Below are positions 51,995 to 60,354 of a stretch of DNA of 64,000 nucleotides, piece by piece (positions within the stretch are counted from its first letter, which is position 1; every line of letters begins with the position of its first letter). Source of the DNA: Streptomyces sp. Ncost-T10-10d. GTDB taxonomy: Bacteria > Actinomycetota > Actinomycetes > Streptomycetales > Streptomycetaceae. A program made the position numbers and the translations under genes. The notes below the pieces were generated by a model that saw nothing but the letters and a program-made list of their open reading frames with translations, made no database searches and had not been told where the DNA came from. Where the stretch lies: the NCBI RefSeq assembly GCF_900091955.1, contig NZ_FMDF01000227.1:62001-126000 (forward strand). Direction: 5' to 3'.

Positions 51995-52387
51995 ATCAGT
52001 ATGCACAGGCAGTCGTATCGACAGCCTGACCGCTCAGCAGCCTGAAGGGGAGACCGCGGGCGCCCTGCGGTATGTGGGCAGCATCGGCACCGGGTGGAAC
52101 GACACGGAGCGCACCGCACTCGCAGAGCTGCTCCACGTCGCCGCGATCGAGAAGTGCCCGTTCGACAAGTGACCAGGCGTGGCCGGAGCACGGTGTGTGC
52201 TGCCGCGCCTGGTCGGCGAAGTCCGCTACGCGACCCGAACCCGAGCGGGGCTACTGCGACCCCCCTCCTGGCGCCGGCTGCGGAGCCCTGTTCAGGGCCA
52301 CCGGCTGCCACCGGCCGCCAGCAGCACTCGGCCTCCGGAAACGGCCGCGGCCACCGAACACGGCTCGTTCCCGGCATCGGTGATGTC
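51995..52387. other. 393-bp gap with only a ligase fragment
   Basis: Besides the DNA ligase relic at 52050-52172 I see no gene. Short open frames here are out of character and end abruptly. Confidence 0.5.
52050..52172 (+). pseudogene. C-terminal relic of an ATP-dependent DNA ligase
   Basis: About 40 residues in one frame match the end of LigD-type/ATP-dependent ligases: GALRYVGSIGTGWNDTERTA, then LAELLHVAAIEKCPFDK and a stop. The rest of the ligase is missing upstream, so this is a fragment left by deletion. Confidence 0.7.
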
Positions 52388-53194
52388 TCATGGGGGGAGA
52401 ACCTGTCCCGCCATCTCCCGGACCGCGTCGGCCAGGGTGTCAGGAGCGGTGAGGTGGGCGACGTGTCCCTGGCCGGTGAGCGTGACGATCCGGGCGTTCG
52501 GCAGGGTCGCCGCCAGGTCGGCCAGGCGCTCGCGCAAGTGGGCGGGACTGAGGTCTCCCTCGACCAGCGTCGTCGGCATTCCCAGCGCCGCGAAGCGATC
52601 GGTGCCGACGCCGAGCGCGTCGATCGCCTCGTCATCGGCGATCAGCGCCTCCGCGTGGGCGGAGAGCGCTGCTCGCACCCGCTGGTCGGCGAACATCGCA
52701 TCGACCACGCCTGCGGGCATGCGGACGATGTCGCGCATGTGGATCCGCATGGCCTCGACCGGGTCGCCCGTATCGAGCGCGGCACGGGCACGAACTCCCG
52801 CCTCTCCGGCAACCAACTCCCTCGTGGGCATGGGAGGTTCGTAGAGGAACAGCCCGGCGAATGCCGATGGTGCGAGCAATGCGGCTTCCATCGCGGCGAC
52901 GGCACCCGAGGAATGCCCCACGAGAAGCACGGGGGGCTTGAGGAGTTCCGCGACGGCGACGATGTCGGCTGCCTCGACGGCCATCGAATGGGGCAGTGCG
53001 ATGTCCGCCCCGGGTGCGTAGACCCGTCGGTTGATCCTGACGACGCGGAAGTCGTCGGTCAGTTGGCGGGTGACGCCGTTCCAGGTCGTCGCGTCTCCGC
53101 CGCCCGGGTGGACCACCAGCAGGTTCGGCCCGCCACCGTCATCGAGAGCGGTAATGGGTCGACCGTCACCGGATGATGCGAGAAGCTCAGCCAT
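52388..53194 (-). CDS. Alpha/beta hydrolase
   Basis: This 268-residue protein has the alpha/beta hydrolase fold. An oxyanion segment (LLVVHPGGGDATTWNGVTRQ) precedes the nucleophile elbow GHSSGAVAAMEAA (Ser about 94), and a late His lies in TLTGQGHVAHLTAP. The acidic residue is probably in PTTLVEGDLSP. The substrate is unknown. The ATG at 53194 (MAELLASS) was chosen over an upstream GTG because the typical family start is there. No partner genes are nearby. Confidence 0.88.
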   Translation of the reverse strand: MAELLASSGDGRPITALDDGGGPNLLVVHPGGGDATTWNGVTRQLTDDFRVVRINRRVYAPGADIALPHSMAVEAADIVAVAELLKPPVLLVGHSSGAVAAMEAALLAPSAFAGLFLYEPPMPTRELVAGEAGVRARAALDTGDPVEAMRIHMRDIVRMPAGVVDAMFADQRVRAALSAHAEALIADDEAIDALGVGTDRFAALGMPTTLVEGDLSPAHLRERLADLAATLPNARIVTLTGQGHVAHLTAPDTLADAVREMAGQVLPP

Positions 53195-53342
53195 GCGCAC
53201 AAGTCTGTACCCGCCGACCGACATCGCGCCGAGGGTCTGCCGACATTCCGCGCTGCCGACAGCGGTCGCCCGTCCCGGCGGATGCCCTTCCCGGTAGCCC
53301 GCCAGGAGAGCCGTCCCTGCTGGTTGCTACCGATGGAGCCCC

Positions 53343-53732
53343 GTGGCACGCACCGCTCATCACCTTCCCCCTTCGCAGACCAGGAAGTCCTACGACGACC
53401 GAGTGGGCAGCCCTTGGCACTGCGTGGTCCTGAACGCTCTCCGATACAGCACCCGAAGCCTCATCGAAGGGGCGAGCGAGGGGCGCAGGCCCCGGCCGCA
53501 GAGGGTCCGCCGCCGCGTGAACGTCTACTGCTTCCCCCGACACAACCGCGACCGCGGGGTCTCCCGGGATTCCGCCCTGGCGGAACGCAGGGCCCGCCAA
53601 CGCCTCCGCGCACAGGCAGGGATCATGCTGCGCCTGGTGAACTCTCCTACCGGAGAACTCGCGTGCGAAGCCGCGGACATGGTGGACGTACCACCGGCGA
53701 ACCACCAGCACAGCTCGATCTGGCTCGCCTGA
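53343..53732 (+). CDS. Hypothetical protein of a recurrent Streptomyces family
   Basis: The 129-residue basic protein starts at GTG 53343. The segments HHLPPSQTRKS, VVLNALRYSTRSLIEGASEG, RRPRPQRVRRRVNVYCFPRH and ALAERRARQRLRAQAGIMLR, plus a C-terminal DMVDVPPANHQHSSIWLA, are typical of a family I have seen in Streptomyces genomes next to mobile or pock-related DNA. It has no signal peptide; its Arg-rich core may bind nucleic acid. Function unknown. The next gene is a helix-turn-helix protein with a TTA codon. Confidence 0.7.
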   Translation: MARTAHHLPPSQTRKSYDDRVGSPWHCVVLNALRYSTRSLIEGASEGRRPRPQRVRRRVNVYCFPRHNRDRGVSRDSALAERRARQRLRAQAGIMLRLVNSPTGELACEAADMVDVPPANHQHSSIWLA

Positions 53733-53893
53733 GGGTGCGAAGTCCCGTTCACGTGGTGGGAGATGGAGGCGATGCGGTACGGTGACGAAACCATCACGCT
53801 CTGTGTGCCCCCGTGCGCATGGAGCGGCCCTCGGCGGTGCGTCAACACCAACCGAGGGCCTTCATCACCAGTGGAGCTGCGAGGCCACCGGAA

Positions 53894-54883
53894 ATGCTGC
53901 GTCATGCTATCGCGCCGTCCGCGCGCTATACGAAGGCATCGCACGATGTCGTCCGCCATCCGCGTCTGAACAGTGACGCGAAAGTCCTGCTCGTGTACGT
54001 CCAGGGTCTTCCCGAGGACGCCACGACCAAGCCCTTGAGCGAACTCGCCCAGAAGCTGGGTATCAAGGGCCGCGCGTACCAGAAGGCGAAACAACTGCTG
54101 GTCGAGCACGGGTACGTGCACGAGTGGCGGAGCCAGGGCGGCGGGGGTCGTTGGATCACTGAGCAGTTGGTCGCGAACACCCCTCTGACGAGTGAGCAGG
54201 CGGGACGCCTGCGAGGGGTCTCACCCGCGGCCGCCCCGCCACCGAGTGAGCAGTTCCCGACGGTCGGCGCACCGGCTGCCCGGCCGGCCGGTGGCTATGA
54301 ACCGGTAGAATACCACAGTGATAAGACCACTCCCCACCCACCCTCCGAAGCCGGGCCGACGGCGAACCCGGACTCGGACCCCGAGCCGGCGGCAGAGTCG
54401 GCCGACTCCCTCCAACTGGCCCGGGCAGAACGGCTCCTGCTCTCCCTGCGCCACGCCCGCCGCGAACTGCACCTGGGCGTGCGCGAGGCCCGCGCGCTGG
54501 CCGTGGAGGCGGTCAAGTGGCTGGAGCGCGGCCTGAGCGAGTCCGACCTGCGCAAGGCCTTACTCGCCGAACCCCCGCAGGACGGCGTGCGCTCAGCGGT
54601 CGGCTTCCTGCGCTACCGCCTCATCCAGAAACTTCCCGAGCCCCAGGCCCCACTCCCGCCGTACGAGCCCTCGCCCGTCCGCGAGTTGTTGGAGTGCGAG
54701 GGCCCGGGCGAGAAACACGTCTTCCGCCCCCTGGCCGACGAGACGGAATGCGCACCGTGCCGCCGCTCCACAGCACACGCGACCTTCCACGGCGCCCCGG
54801 CACCGGAGCCCGACCGCGTCCCGTGGCGGGAGCGGATCGCGAGAATCAACAGGACGTCGGCGGCCCTGCCCGAGCGGCAGTAG
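53894..54883 (+). CDS. Helix-turn-helix protein with a TTA codon
   Basis: The 329-residue protein has an N-terminal winged helix-turn-helix like that of plasmid/ICE replication regulators: HPRLNSDAKVLLVYVQGLPE, LSELAQKLGIKGRAYQKAKQ, LLVEHGYVHEWRSQGGGGRW. A Pro/Ala linker and a C-terminal region follow, with a helix (ARALAVEAVKWLERGLSESD) and a possible zinc-binding CxxC in DETECAPCRRS. TTA at codon 223 (54560-54562) suggests bldA-dependent expression. It sits after a recurrent Streptomyces hypothetical gene and before a DUF4240 gene in the accessory region. Confidence 0.78.
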   Translation: MLRHAIAPSARYTKASHDVVRHPRLNSDAKVLLVYVQGLPEDATTKPLSELAQKLGIKGRAYQKAKQLLVEHGYVHEWRSQGGGGRWITEQLVANTPLTSEQAGRLRGVSPAAAPPPSEQFPTVGAPAARPAGGYEPVEYHSDKTTPHPPSEAGPTANPDSDPEPAAESADSLQLARAERLLLSLRHARRELHLGVREARALAVEAVKWLERGLSESDLRKALLAEPPQDGVRSAVGFLRYRLIQKLPEPQAPLPPYEPSPVRELLECEGPGEKHVFRPLADETECAPCRRSTAHATFHGAPAPEPDRVPWRERIARINRTSAALPERQ

Positions 54884-54915
54884 GAGTGTCCGACCCGACT
54901 GCCATAGTGCGGTGC

Positions 54916-55491
54916 ATGGATGAGGACTCCTTCTGGGCCCTGTTGGAGGGCTCTCAGCAGCAGACCAGTGACCCGGACCAGCGGCTGGAGGCGCTGCGTG
55001 AGCAACTCATGCAGCGGCCACTGCCGGAGATCGCGCAGTTCCAGTCCTGCCTGCACCGGGTGCGAGGGCGGATCGATACGTGGGAGATGTGGGCCGCCGC
55101 CGAGCAGATTCACGGCGGACGGTGCTCCGACGACAGTTTCTGGTACTTCCAGTTCTGGGTGGTCGGCCTCGGCCGAGAGGCGTTCGGGAGGGCCGCGGCC
55201 GACCCGGATTCACTGGCGGAGGTCCCGGAGCTGCGCCGGTTGGCCGGGCGGTCCATGGAGACATGGTCCGACGACGAGTGGCCCGAGTGGGAGTCGTTGG
55301 ACTACGCCGCGGCTGAGGCCTTCAACACGTTGACGGGTGAAGAGGAAGGCCTTGAGACGGCACTGGAGGCCGAGGGACTGGACAACCCGTGCAACCCCGA
55401 ACCGAGCGGCGAGGCGTGGGACGTACGCGACGTGGACGAAGCGTCTCGTCGGCTGCCGCGTCTCAGCAGAATGTTCCCGCTCACCGGCTGA
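54916..55491 (+). CDS. DUF4240 domain protein
   Basis: The 191-residue acidic protein has the DUF4240 pattern: MDEDSFWALLEGSQQQTSDP, LREQLMQRPLPEIAQFQSCL, AAAEQIHGGRCSDDSFWYFQ, FWVVGLGREAFGRAAADPDS. DUF4240 proteins are cytoplasmic and of unknown function. The ATG at 54916 directly precedes the conserved start. It follows the helix-turn-helix gene by 32 bases and may be cotranscribed. Confidence 0.85.
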   Translation: MDEDSFWALLEGSQQQTSDPDQRLEALREQLMQRPLPEIAQFQSCLHRVRGRIDTWEMWAAAEQIHGGRCSDDSFWYFQFWVVGLGREAFGRAAADPDSLAEVPELRRLAGRSMETWSDDEWPEWESLDYAAAEAFNTLTGEEEGLETALEAEGLDNPCNPEPSGEAWDVRDVDEASRRLPRLSRMFPLTG

Positions 55492-55557
55492 GTCCACTCA
55501 GGAACTGCCCGGGTCTGTTCCGCCCCGGTTGCAGACCAGCGGCTGAACTCGGCTGCG

Positions 55558-55761
55558 GTGGGGTTGTGGTTGATGTTCGTTCACGGCACCGAGACCGTGC
55601 TCGGAAGCCATGTCCCCAAGGCCGTGCCGTGGATTGCCGGCCTGGGCCACACCCTTCTCACGGTCGGGCTCATCCTGCTGTTCGTCCTGCTCGGCAAGCG
55701 CCTGAACGAGTCCGCGACGACCGAACCGACGGAGTCGGAGCCTGCGAAGACCACGGCCTGA
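55558..55761 (+). CDS. Possible small membrane protein
   Basis: A 67-residue open frame contains one strong membrane helix (VPWIAGLGHTLLTVGLILLF, then VLLGKRL) and an acidic Thr/Glu tail. The start could be GTG 55558 or ATG 55573; ribosome binding sites are weak. It may be real or a relic of a larger gene; I do not recognise it. Confidence 0.4.
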   Translation: MGLWLMFVHGTETVLGSHVPKAVPWIAGLGHTLLTVGLILLFVLLGKRLNESATTEPTESEPAKTTA

Positions 55762-55896
55762 ACAGGCTGTGTCGGCAGACCACGTGTCATGCGTCCGGGC
55801 CGGGCGCTCTCGCCGACCGGTCGGGGAGCCGGACCGGTCGACCGGTGGCCCCCGGCCACAGAGCCTTTCCGCTTGGAGGGAGCGGGCTGCCCGCCG

Positions 55897-56727
55897 CTAT
55901 CCGGCTGCCCCCGGTCTCGTGGCGGACGCGGCTGCGACAGCCGTAGTCAGTGGGTCGAGGACTGGGCGGTCGAGGAGGGCAGCGAGGTCGGGGCCGGTGT
56001 TGTCCAGGAAGCCGTGCCGGATACCGGTGGCGATCGAGGCGAGCATGGGCGGCTGGAACGGCAGGAATTCCGGCATCTCGTCGAGGAGCCTGCGCCGGTA
56101 CTCCCCCAGGCCGATGGTGCGGTGCGGGACTCCGAGCCGGTCGGCCACCTGCGCTGCCGTGATCGGCGTGCCGACGAGGTCGTAGGTGCGCCCGGTGTGT
56201 GGTGCCGGATCCGCTGCGGTGATCGTCGCGGCCTCGGCGAGGTCCGCACGAGCGACCGCTGACAGGGCACCTTCGCCGAATGCGGACTCCACACCGCTGC
56301 CGACCCACATGAGGAGACCGCCGAAGAGTTCGGCGTAGAGACCGTTGCGCAGGATGGTCCACGGCAAGCCGCAAGCGCGTACCAGCCGTTCGGTCGCGCG
56401 GTGCGCCAACGCGAAACCGAGGTGGTCGCCGGCACCGGTCAGGCTCGTGTAGACCACATGCCGGACGCCGTCTCGGACGGCAGCGTCCAGGACGGCCGCG
56501 TGCCGCCCGATGACCTGGTCGTCCTCGGCATAGCCGGCGGAGATCAGCACCAGGGTCGATACCCCCGCCAGGTCCATGCCGGAGTGGTCGTCGAAATCGA
56601 GCTGCCGCATCCCGCCACTCGGCGTACGGCTGCCGCCTGTCGCGATCACACCGCGGGCGTGCAGCGCCGCGAGTGTGGCCGAGCCGAGGTTCCCGTTCGC
56701 TCCGGTCACCAAGATCATGTCCGTCAC
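55897..56727 (-). CDS. NmrA-like NAD(P)-binding oxidoreductase (QorB-like)
   Basis: The 276-residue protein has a Rossmann start ILVTGANGNLGSATLAALHA (GxxGxxG at residues 8-15) and the atypical-SDR NmrA pattern (VRHVVYTSLTGA, AHRATERLVRACGLPWTILR NGLY). It lies divergent from an HxlR regulator, the arrangement seen in quinone oxidoreductase qorB/qorR pairs. It probably reduces a quinone or aldehyde-type compound with NAD(P)H. The GTG/ATG start at 56727 is clear. Confidence 0.85.
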   Translation of the reverse strand: MTDMILVTGANGNLGSATLAALHARGVIATGGSRTPSGGMRQLDFDDHSGMDLAGVSTLVLISAGYAEDDQVIGRHAAVLDAAVRDGVRHVVYTSLTGAGDHLGFALAHRATERLVRACGLPWTILRNGLYAELFGGLLMWVGSGVESAFGEGALSAVARADLAEAATITAADPAPHTGRTYDLVGTPITAAQVADRLGVPHRTIGLGEYRRRLLDEMPEFLPFQPPMLASIATGIRHGFLDNTGPDLAALLDRPVLDPLTTAVAAASATRPGAAG

Positions 56728-56805
56728 AGTCTTCCGTCGTGGTTCTCTGAAGTAATTACGCTTGATCCTGATCCGCCCACATACCGGTCACAAGAAGGCA
56801 CTTTG

Positions 56806-57228
56806 ATGTCACCCACGCACACCGAGGTAACCGCCGCACCCGCCGACCTCGACCCCTGCGGGCACGAAGATCACCCGGGCTGCGGGATCCGCGATGTCCT
56901 GGACCGCATCGGGGACAAGTGGTCGGTACTCGTGATCGTCGAGCTCGCCGGCGGGCCGCGCCGGTTCCGCGAAATAGAACGCGCCATCGACGGCATCTCC
57001 CAGCGCATGCTCACGCTCACCGTGCGCAGGCTGGAGCGTGACGGACTCGTTCTCCGCACCGTGTACCCGACCGTCCCGGCCCAGGTCGACTACCGCCTGA
57101 CCGAGACCGGGGCCAGCCTGACCCACCTGGTCAAATCACTCGCCGACTGGTCTCTCACCCATCGCACGGTCATTGCCGAGGCACGGCACCAGTACGACGA
57201 GACCCACCCCGACCACGACATCCGATGA
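56806..57228 (+). CDS. HxlR family transcriptional regulator
   Basis: The 140-residue winged-helix regulator has the HxlR core: CGIRDVLDRIGDKWSVLVIV, ELAGGPRRFREIERAIDGIS, QRMLTLTVRRLERDGLVLRT and VPAQVDYRLTETGASLTHLV. It has Cys residues near the N-terminus (DPCGHEDHPGCG) that could form a redox switch, as described for QorR-type regulators. The ATG at 56806 has AAGAAGG upstream. It is divergent from the NmrA-like gene and probably controls it. Confidence 0.92.
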   Translation: MSPTHTEVTAAPADLDPCGHEDHPGCGIRDVLDRIGDKWSVLVIVELAGGPRRFREIERAIDGISQRMLTLTVRRLERDGLVLRTVYPTVPAQVDYRLTETGASLTHLVKSLADWSLTHRTVIAEARHQYDETHPDHDIR

Positions 57229-57346
57229 CAGGGACCGCCACCGCCTCATGCGGGGCGCGTCGCCGGCGACGGCGGAGATCAACGGACGCCTGCCGCTCTG
57301 CCGAGTGAGCTGATTCCGCAAGCGGCCGGGAGTACGACCCGAGGGC

Positions 57347-57556
57347 TCAACCGCGCGGTACGACCAAGGCAAACGACGTACGGAGGCGCCGGAAGCTCTT
57401 GTGCCCGCTACGCCCGGTGTGGCTCATGCACTCCACGTCGACGTTCGCGGAGTTCGTGGAAGGCTCCGCGGCCCAGCCGCACCAAAGACACTCGGCCTCG
57501 AACGTGACGTCCGTGTCGGGGTGCTCGGTGATGCGGTGGAGCATGTTGCGGTACAC
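57347..57556 (-). CDS. DUF7848 domain protein
   Basis: About 69 residues matching the DUF7848 family are encoded: ITEHPDTDVTFEAECLWCGW, AAEPSTNSANVDVECMSHTG, RSGHKSFRRLRTSFALVV. The Cys and His residues suggest zinc binding. The start is uncertain; GTG 57556 or ATG 57544 fit the family, and the open frame continues upstream to 57679. Such small proteins often sit near XRE/DUF397 loci in Streptomyces, as here. Confidence 0.7.
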   Translation of the reverse strand: MYRNMLHRITEHPDTDVTFEAECLWCGWAAEPSTNSANVDVECMSHTGRSGHKSFRRLRTSFALVVPRG

Positions 57557-58071
57557 GGCCCGCGCACGGGACGCCGCCTGCTGGGACAACGGAGACGGAC
57601 TGCTCGATGCTCGCCCGTGCAGGATCGCGAGCTGGGTGCGGTAGTTGGGCTGAGAGTGACCGTCTGGTCTACCCGGCAAACGAAGTTCCGGTTGCAGTGG
57701 CCCTCAACAAGCGCCGTGCAGTTGTCGAGGAATGCATTAATTCGTGGCGATTCATGCTCATCCAGGGAACGCCCGAGTCGAATCGATATGTCTTCAGAAG
57801 GTGCCAGAAGCATATTCGACTTCGAGTGTGTGTGTATGTCCGCGCCGAGGATTGCCCTTGGTGGTCCTGATTCACCCACACGTGCACGTGGGCCTGGTGT
57901 CAGAAGAGTTGAGTTGGGTACACTCAATGGCGATAACGGAAGAGGGGGGTGGTCGCCATGGGACCGCCATGAGGCCCCGAATGGCGGGGCGTTGAGCCAA
58001 TCGAGGCTCAACGAATAAATTACGTATATGAGGTGATATGCCGTGAAGACCTAGAAGATGAGGAACTCTCA
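57557..58071. other. 515-bp stretch of lower GC content
   Basis: No convincing gene. The stretch is clearly less GC-rich than the rest of the window, has a possible -10 box TACACT at 57919-57924, and a hairpin (57990-57998 with 58005-58013) followed by AATAAAT. It leads into a small hydrophobic peptide gene. Confidence 0.5.
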
Positions 58072-58272
58072 ATGTTGTCACTGTTTGCCCAGAAAGTATC
58101 TGTCTCTCTGAACGTCATTCTCGTCAGCACCACCGTCGGTGGAGTTGTCGCCACCTGTGCGGTTGTTGCTGGGGTGGCCACCCTTACTGCGGTCGGCCTG
58201 GCTGCCGGTGTGATTCCGGTCGTGGGAACGTTCGGATTTGTTGTTACCAAGGCCTTGGGCCTGACTTCATAA
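58072..58272 (+). CDS. Small hydrophobic peptide of unknown function
   Basis: A 66-residue peptide starts at ATG 58072 with GAGGAA 6 bases upstream (a GTG start at 58033 would add 13 acidic residues). It is almost entirely hydrophobic with two helices (VSVSLNVILVSTTVGGVVAT, AVVAGVATLTAVGLAAGVIP) and no charged residue after Lys8 until Lys60. It recalls circular-bacteriocin precursors, holins or membrane toxins in composition, but no partner genes are visible. The region is lower in GC than its surroundings. Confidence 0.5.
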   Translation: MLSLFAQKVSVSLNVILVSTTVGGVVATCAVVAGVATLTAVGLAAGVIPVVGTFGFVVTKALGLTS

Positions 58273-58636
58273 CTTGAGACCCATCCATCGCTACGGAGCA
58301 GCCAGCTCCGCAGCCTGACCGAGAAGTTGGGACCGCTGCCGGAAACCTAGGCTCCACAGCGGACCCAAATAGGGTGAGGCCCCGAAACCATCGGGGCCTC
58401 AGTCATGTCAGCCGCCAGCCGGGGCCTGCCGTGATCCGGCCGGGCAGGCGGACGAACGGCGCTGGTGTTGCCGCTGTAGTCGACCGCGACTATCTCGTGG
58501 ACGTCGAACTCATCACGGAGCCGGCAGAGGTGGTGCGCTGCTCGCTGGTACGCGACGCGGCGTGGCACCACGCTGTCCCGCACGAGCTGTTCGCGGCCGA
58601 AGTCCACCAGCTCGACTGAAGGTATGTGCTGAACCG
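58273..58636. other. 364-bp stretch without a clear gene
   Basis: Besides the hairpin at 58375-58401, the plus-strand segment 58470-58620 reads DYLVDVELITEPAEVVRCSL and VRDAAWHHAVPHELFAAE. It may be the end of a lost gene. I cannot name it. Confidence 0.4.
58375..58401. terminator. Hairpin after the hydrophobic peptide gene
   Basis: An 11-bp perfect stem (58375-58385 with 58391-58401) closes a 5-base loop. Confidence 0.75.
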
Positions 58637-59041
58637 GTGAGCACGGACTATCAAGCGGCACGGGCGGCCCTGGGGGCCAGGCTCCGGGAACTCTGCGCTT
58701 CGTGCCCTGGAGGCCCCGCTCACCGGCTCGGAATTGGCCGCACGCCTAGGCTGGACACAATCCGAGATCAGCAAGCTGGAGAACGGCCGCCAGACCGCCG
58801 CCCCCGAAGATCTGAGGTCGTGGGCGGACGCAACCGACCACCCGGATGCGTACGAAGAACCGCATGCTTCGACTGCCGTCTTGTGATTACTGAGGACTGG
58901 CATGCCGAGCTATGGCTCGACGACGCGGACACCATCGCCACGTACCGGTGGGTGTGGCGGGCCCTGAGCGAATCCGCCGTGTTCGGAGCCGAGGCACAAC
59001 ACGTGATCGCCCAGGCGCGCCGGAGCCTCGATGTCCGCTGA
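58637..59041 (+). pseudogene. XRE-DUF5753 regulator with two compensating frameshifts
   Basis: Frame 1 starts at GTG 58637 (VSTDYQAARAALGARLREL). From about 58705 the helix-turn-helix is in another frame (LTGSELAARLGWTQSEISKL, ENGRQTAAPEDLRSWADAT) until a stop at 58884-58886. Frame 1 then resumes with the DUF5753 end (ITEDWHAELWLDDADTIATY, SESAVFGAEAQHVIAQARRS) and stops at 59039-59041. The ordinary middle of DUF5753 is missing. The gene therefore looks like a deletion derivative whose HTH is now read out of frame. Confidence 0.65.
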
Positions 59042-59104
59042 CTCGGCCCCGAGGCCTGGAGTGATCGATCACCCTCAACCACTGGCGGAGGACTCCGAGT
59101 CTGA

Positions 59105-59317
59105 TCACGAGCGCCCAGCGCGCCCCCCGGACGCTGGCTGTCGCAAGCTCTGTACGAACTCGGTCCAGGTGCTTCGTTGGACGGCGATTCGCGGCCCTTG
59201 GGGCTGCTTCGAGTCGCGTACACCGATGGCGGATATCAGGTCGGCGACCTCGATGCACTCGGTGCCGCTACCGCCGCTGTAGGACGACTTGAACCAGTGC
59301 GTGCGTTCGTAATCCAT
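59105..59317 (-). CDS. DUF397 domain protein (whiJ-locus type)
   Basis: The 70-residue protein has the DUF397 pattern: HWFKSSYSGGSGTECIEVAD, ISAIGVRDSKQPQGPRIAVQ, STWTEFVQSLR. Its ATG at 59317 overlaps the stop of the upstream XRE-DUF5753 gene (TGATG), so the two are translationally coupled. In Streptomyces such pairs act together, with the DUF397 protein modulating the DNA-binding protein, as at the whiJ and bldB-like loci. Confidence 0.9.
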   Translation of the reverse strand: MDYERTHWFKSSYSGGSGTECIEVADLISAIGVRDSKQPQGPRIAVQRSTWTEFVQSLRQPASGGRAGRS

Positions 59318-60162
59318 CAAAGCTCCCCACAGACTTGGTCCAGGAGCGCGGCAGACAGGTCGATATCCAACGCCTGCGCACGCAGGTACTCGAACGCCAA
59401 TTTATAGCGTGCGAGTTCTTGCGGCTTCTCCATGAAGAGTCCGCCACCGATGATGTCCACGTACACGACGTCGAGTTCGGGCGCAGGACCGCCGAGGACG
59501 ACGAAACTGCCCACCGCAGCGGCATGAGCGCCCGCTTCGAACGGCAGTATCTGAACGGTGACGTGGGGCTGGGTGGCTTGAGCACTGAGGTACTTCAACT
59601 GCTCGCGCATGACGGCGCGGCCACCCACGATGCGTCGGATGACCGCTTCGTCAATCACTGCCCAGATGTGCGGAGGATCGGCCCGAGCGAGGAGCTCCTG
59701 CCGCTTCATGCGGATGTCCACCATGTGGTGGATTTCCTGGTCCGTGCACCGCATCTCTGAGGCGCGATGAACCGCCTCTGCGTATGCGCGCGTCTGGAGC
59801 AGGCCAGGCACGTACATACAGGCGTAATGGTCCTCACTGACCACTTCGTCTTCAAGAGTCAGCATGAGATTCATCGACTCGGGGATTGGATCCGCAAGGG
59901 ACCGCCACCATCCCTGGATCCGCGCGCCCTTGGCCAGCTCGACCAGCGACGCACGTTCCTGATCCGAGGCGCCGTACTCACGGCAGAGGGCGTCGACTGC
60001 TGGCCACTTGACCGTGCCCTCCTTCGTTTCGTAGCGGCTCAAGGTTGCCTTGGAGATGCCGACCCGAGCCCCGGCCTCCTCCAATGTGAGGCCCTTGCGC
60101 TCGCGGAAACGGCGAAGATCTGCGCCGAGTTGACGTCTACGGGTGGTTGGTCCGACTGGCAT
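59317..60162 (-). CDS. XRE-family regulator with DUF5753 (WhiJ-like)
   Basis: The 281-residue protein has an N-terminal XRE helix-turn-helix (RRQLGADLRRFRERKGLTLE, EAGARVGISKATLSRYETKE) and a C-terminal DUF5753 domain (SEDHYACMYVPGLLQTRAYA, VTVQILPFEAGAHAAAVGSF). WhiJ-type regulators repress development until relieved by partner proteins. The downstream DUF397 gene overlaps its stop. It is divergent from an HATPase gene across 192 bases that contain two TGAGAGTTCCA direct repeats. Together these make a typical whiJ-like locus. Confidence 0.93.
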   Translation of the reverse strand: MPVGPTTRRRQLGADLRRFRERKGLTLEEAGARVGISKATLSRYETKEGTVKWPAVDALCREYGASDQERASLVELAKGARIQGWWRSLADPIPESMNLMLTLEDEVVSEDHYACMYVPGLLQTRAYAEAVHRASEMRCTDQEIHHMVDIRMKRQELLARADPPHIWAVIDEAVIRRIVGGRAVMREQLKYLSAQATQPHVTVQILPFEAGAHAAAVGSFVVLGGPAPELDVVYVDIIGGGLFMEKPQELARYKLAFEYLRAQALDIDLSAALLDQVCGEL

Positions 60163-60274
60163 GGCGGTGGTCCTTCACGTTGATCCCCAAGAGCGTGCAT
60201 GGTGCGGGGTGCATCGAGCAAGACAGCGCACTCCGGGGGCGCGCGTCAGTTCGTGTGCTCCCGTTGCTTCCACA

Positions 60275-60299
60275 TGAGAGTTCCATTTTGAGAGTTCCA
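60275..60299. promoter_or_regulatory. Direct repeats in the whiJ-like divergent promoter region
   Basis: TGAGAGTTCCA occurs at 60275-60285 and again at 60289-60299, a 14-base period, in the region between the XRE-DUF5753 gene and the HATPase gene. It is a candidate binding site for the XRE protein. Confidence 0.4.
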
Positions 60300-60354
60300 A
60301 TGCCACCGTATGAGAGAGATCGGGCACACACGGTGACCGACTGGTGTTGGAGGG

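Noticed and set aside
57424..58011. A 195-codon open frame on the minus strand over the low-GC stretch
   Set aside because: It overlaps the DUF7848 gene in another frame and shows no protein-like pattern.
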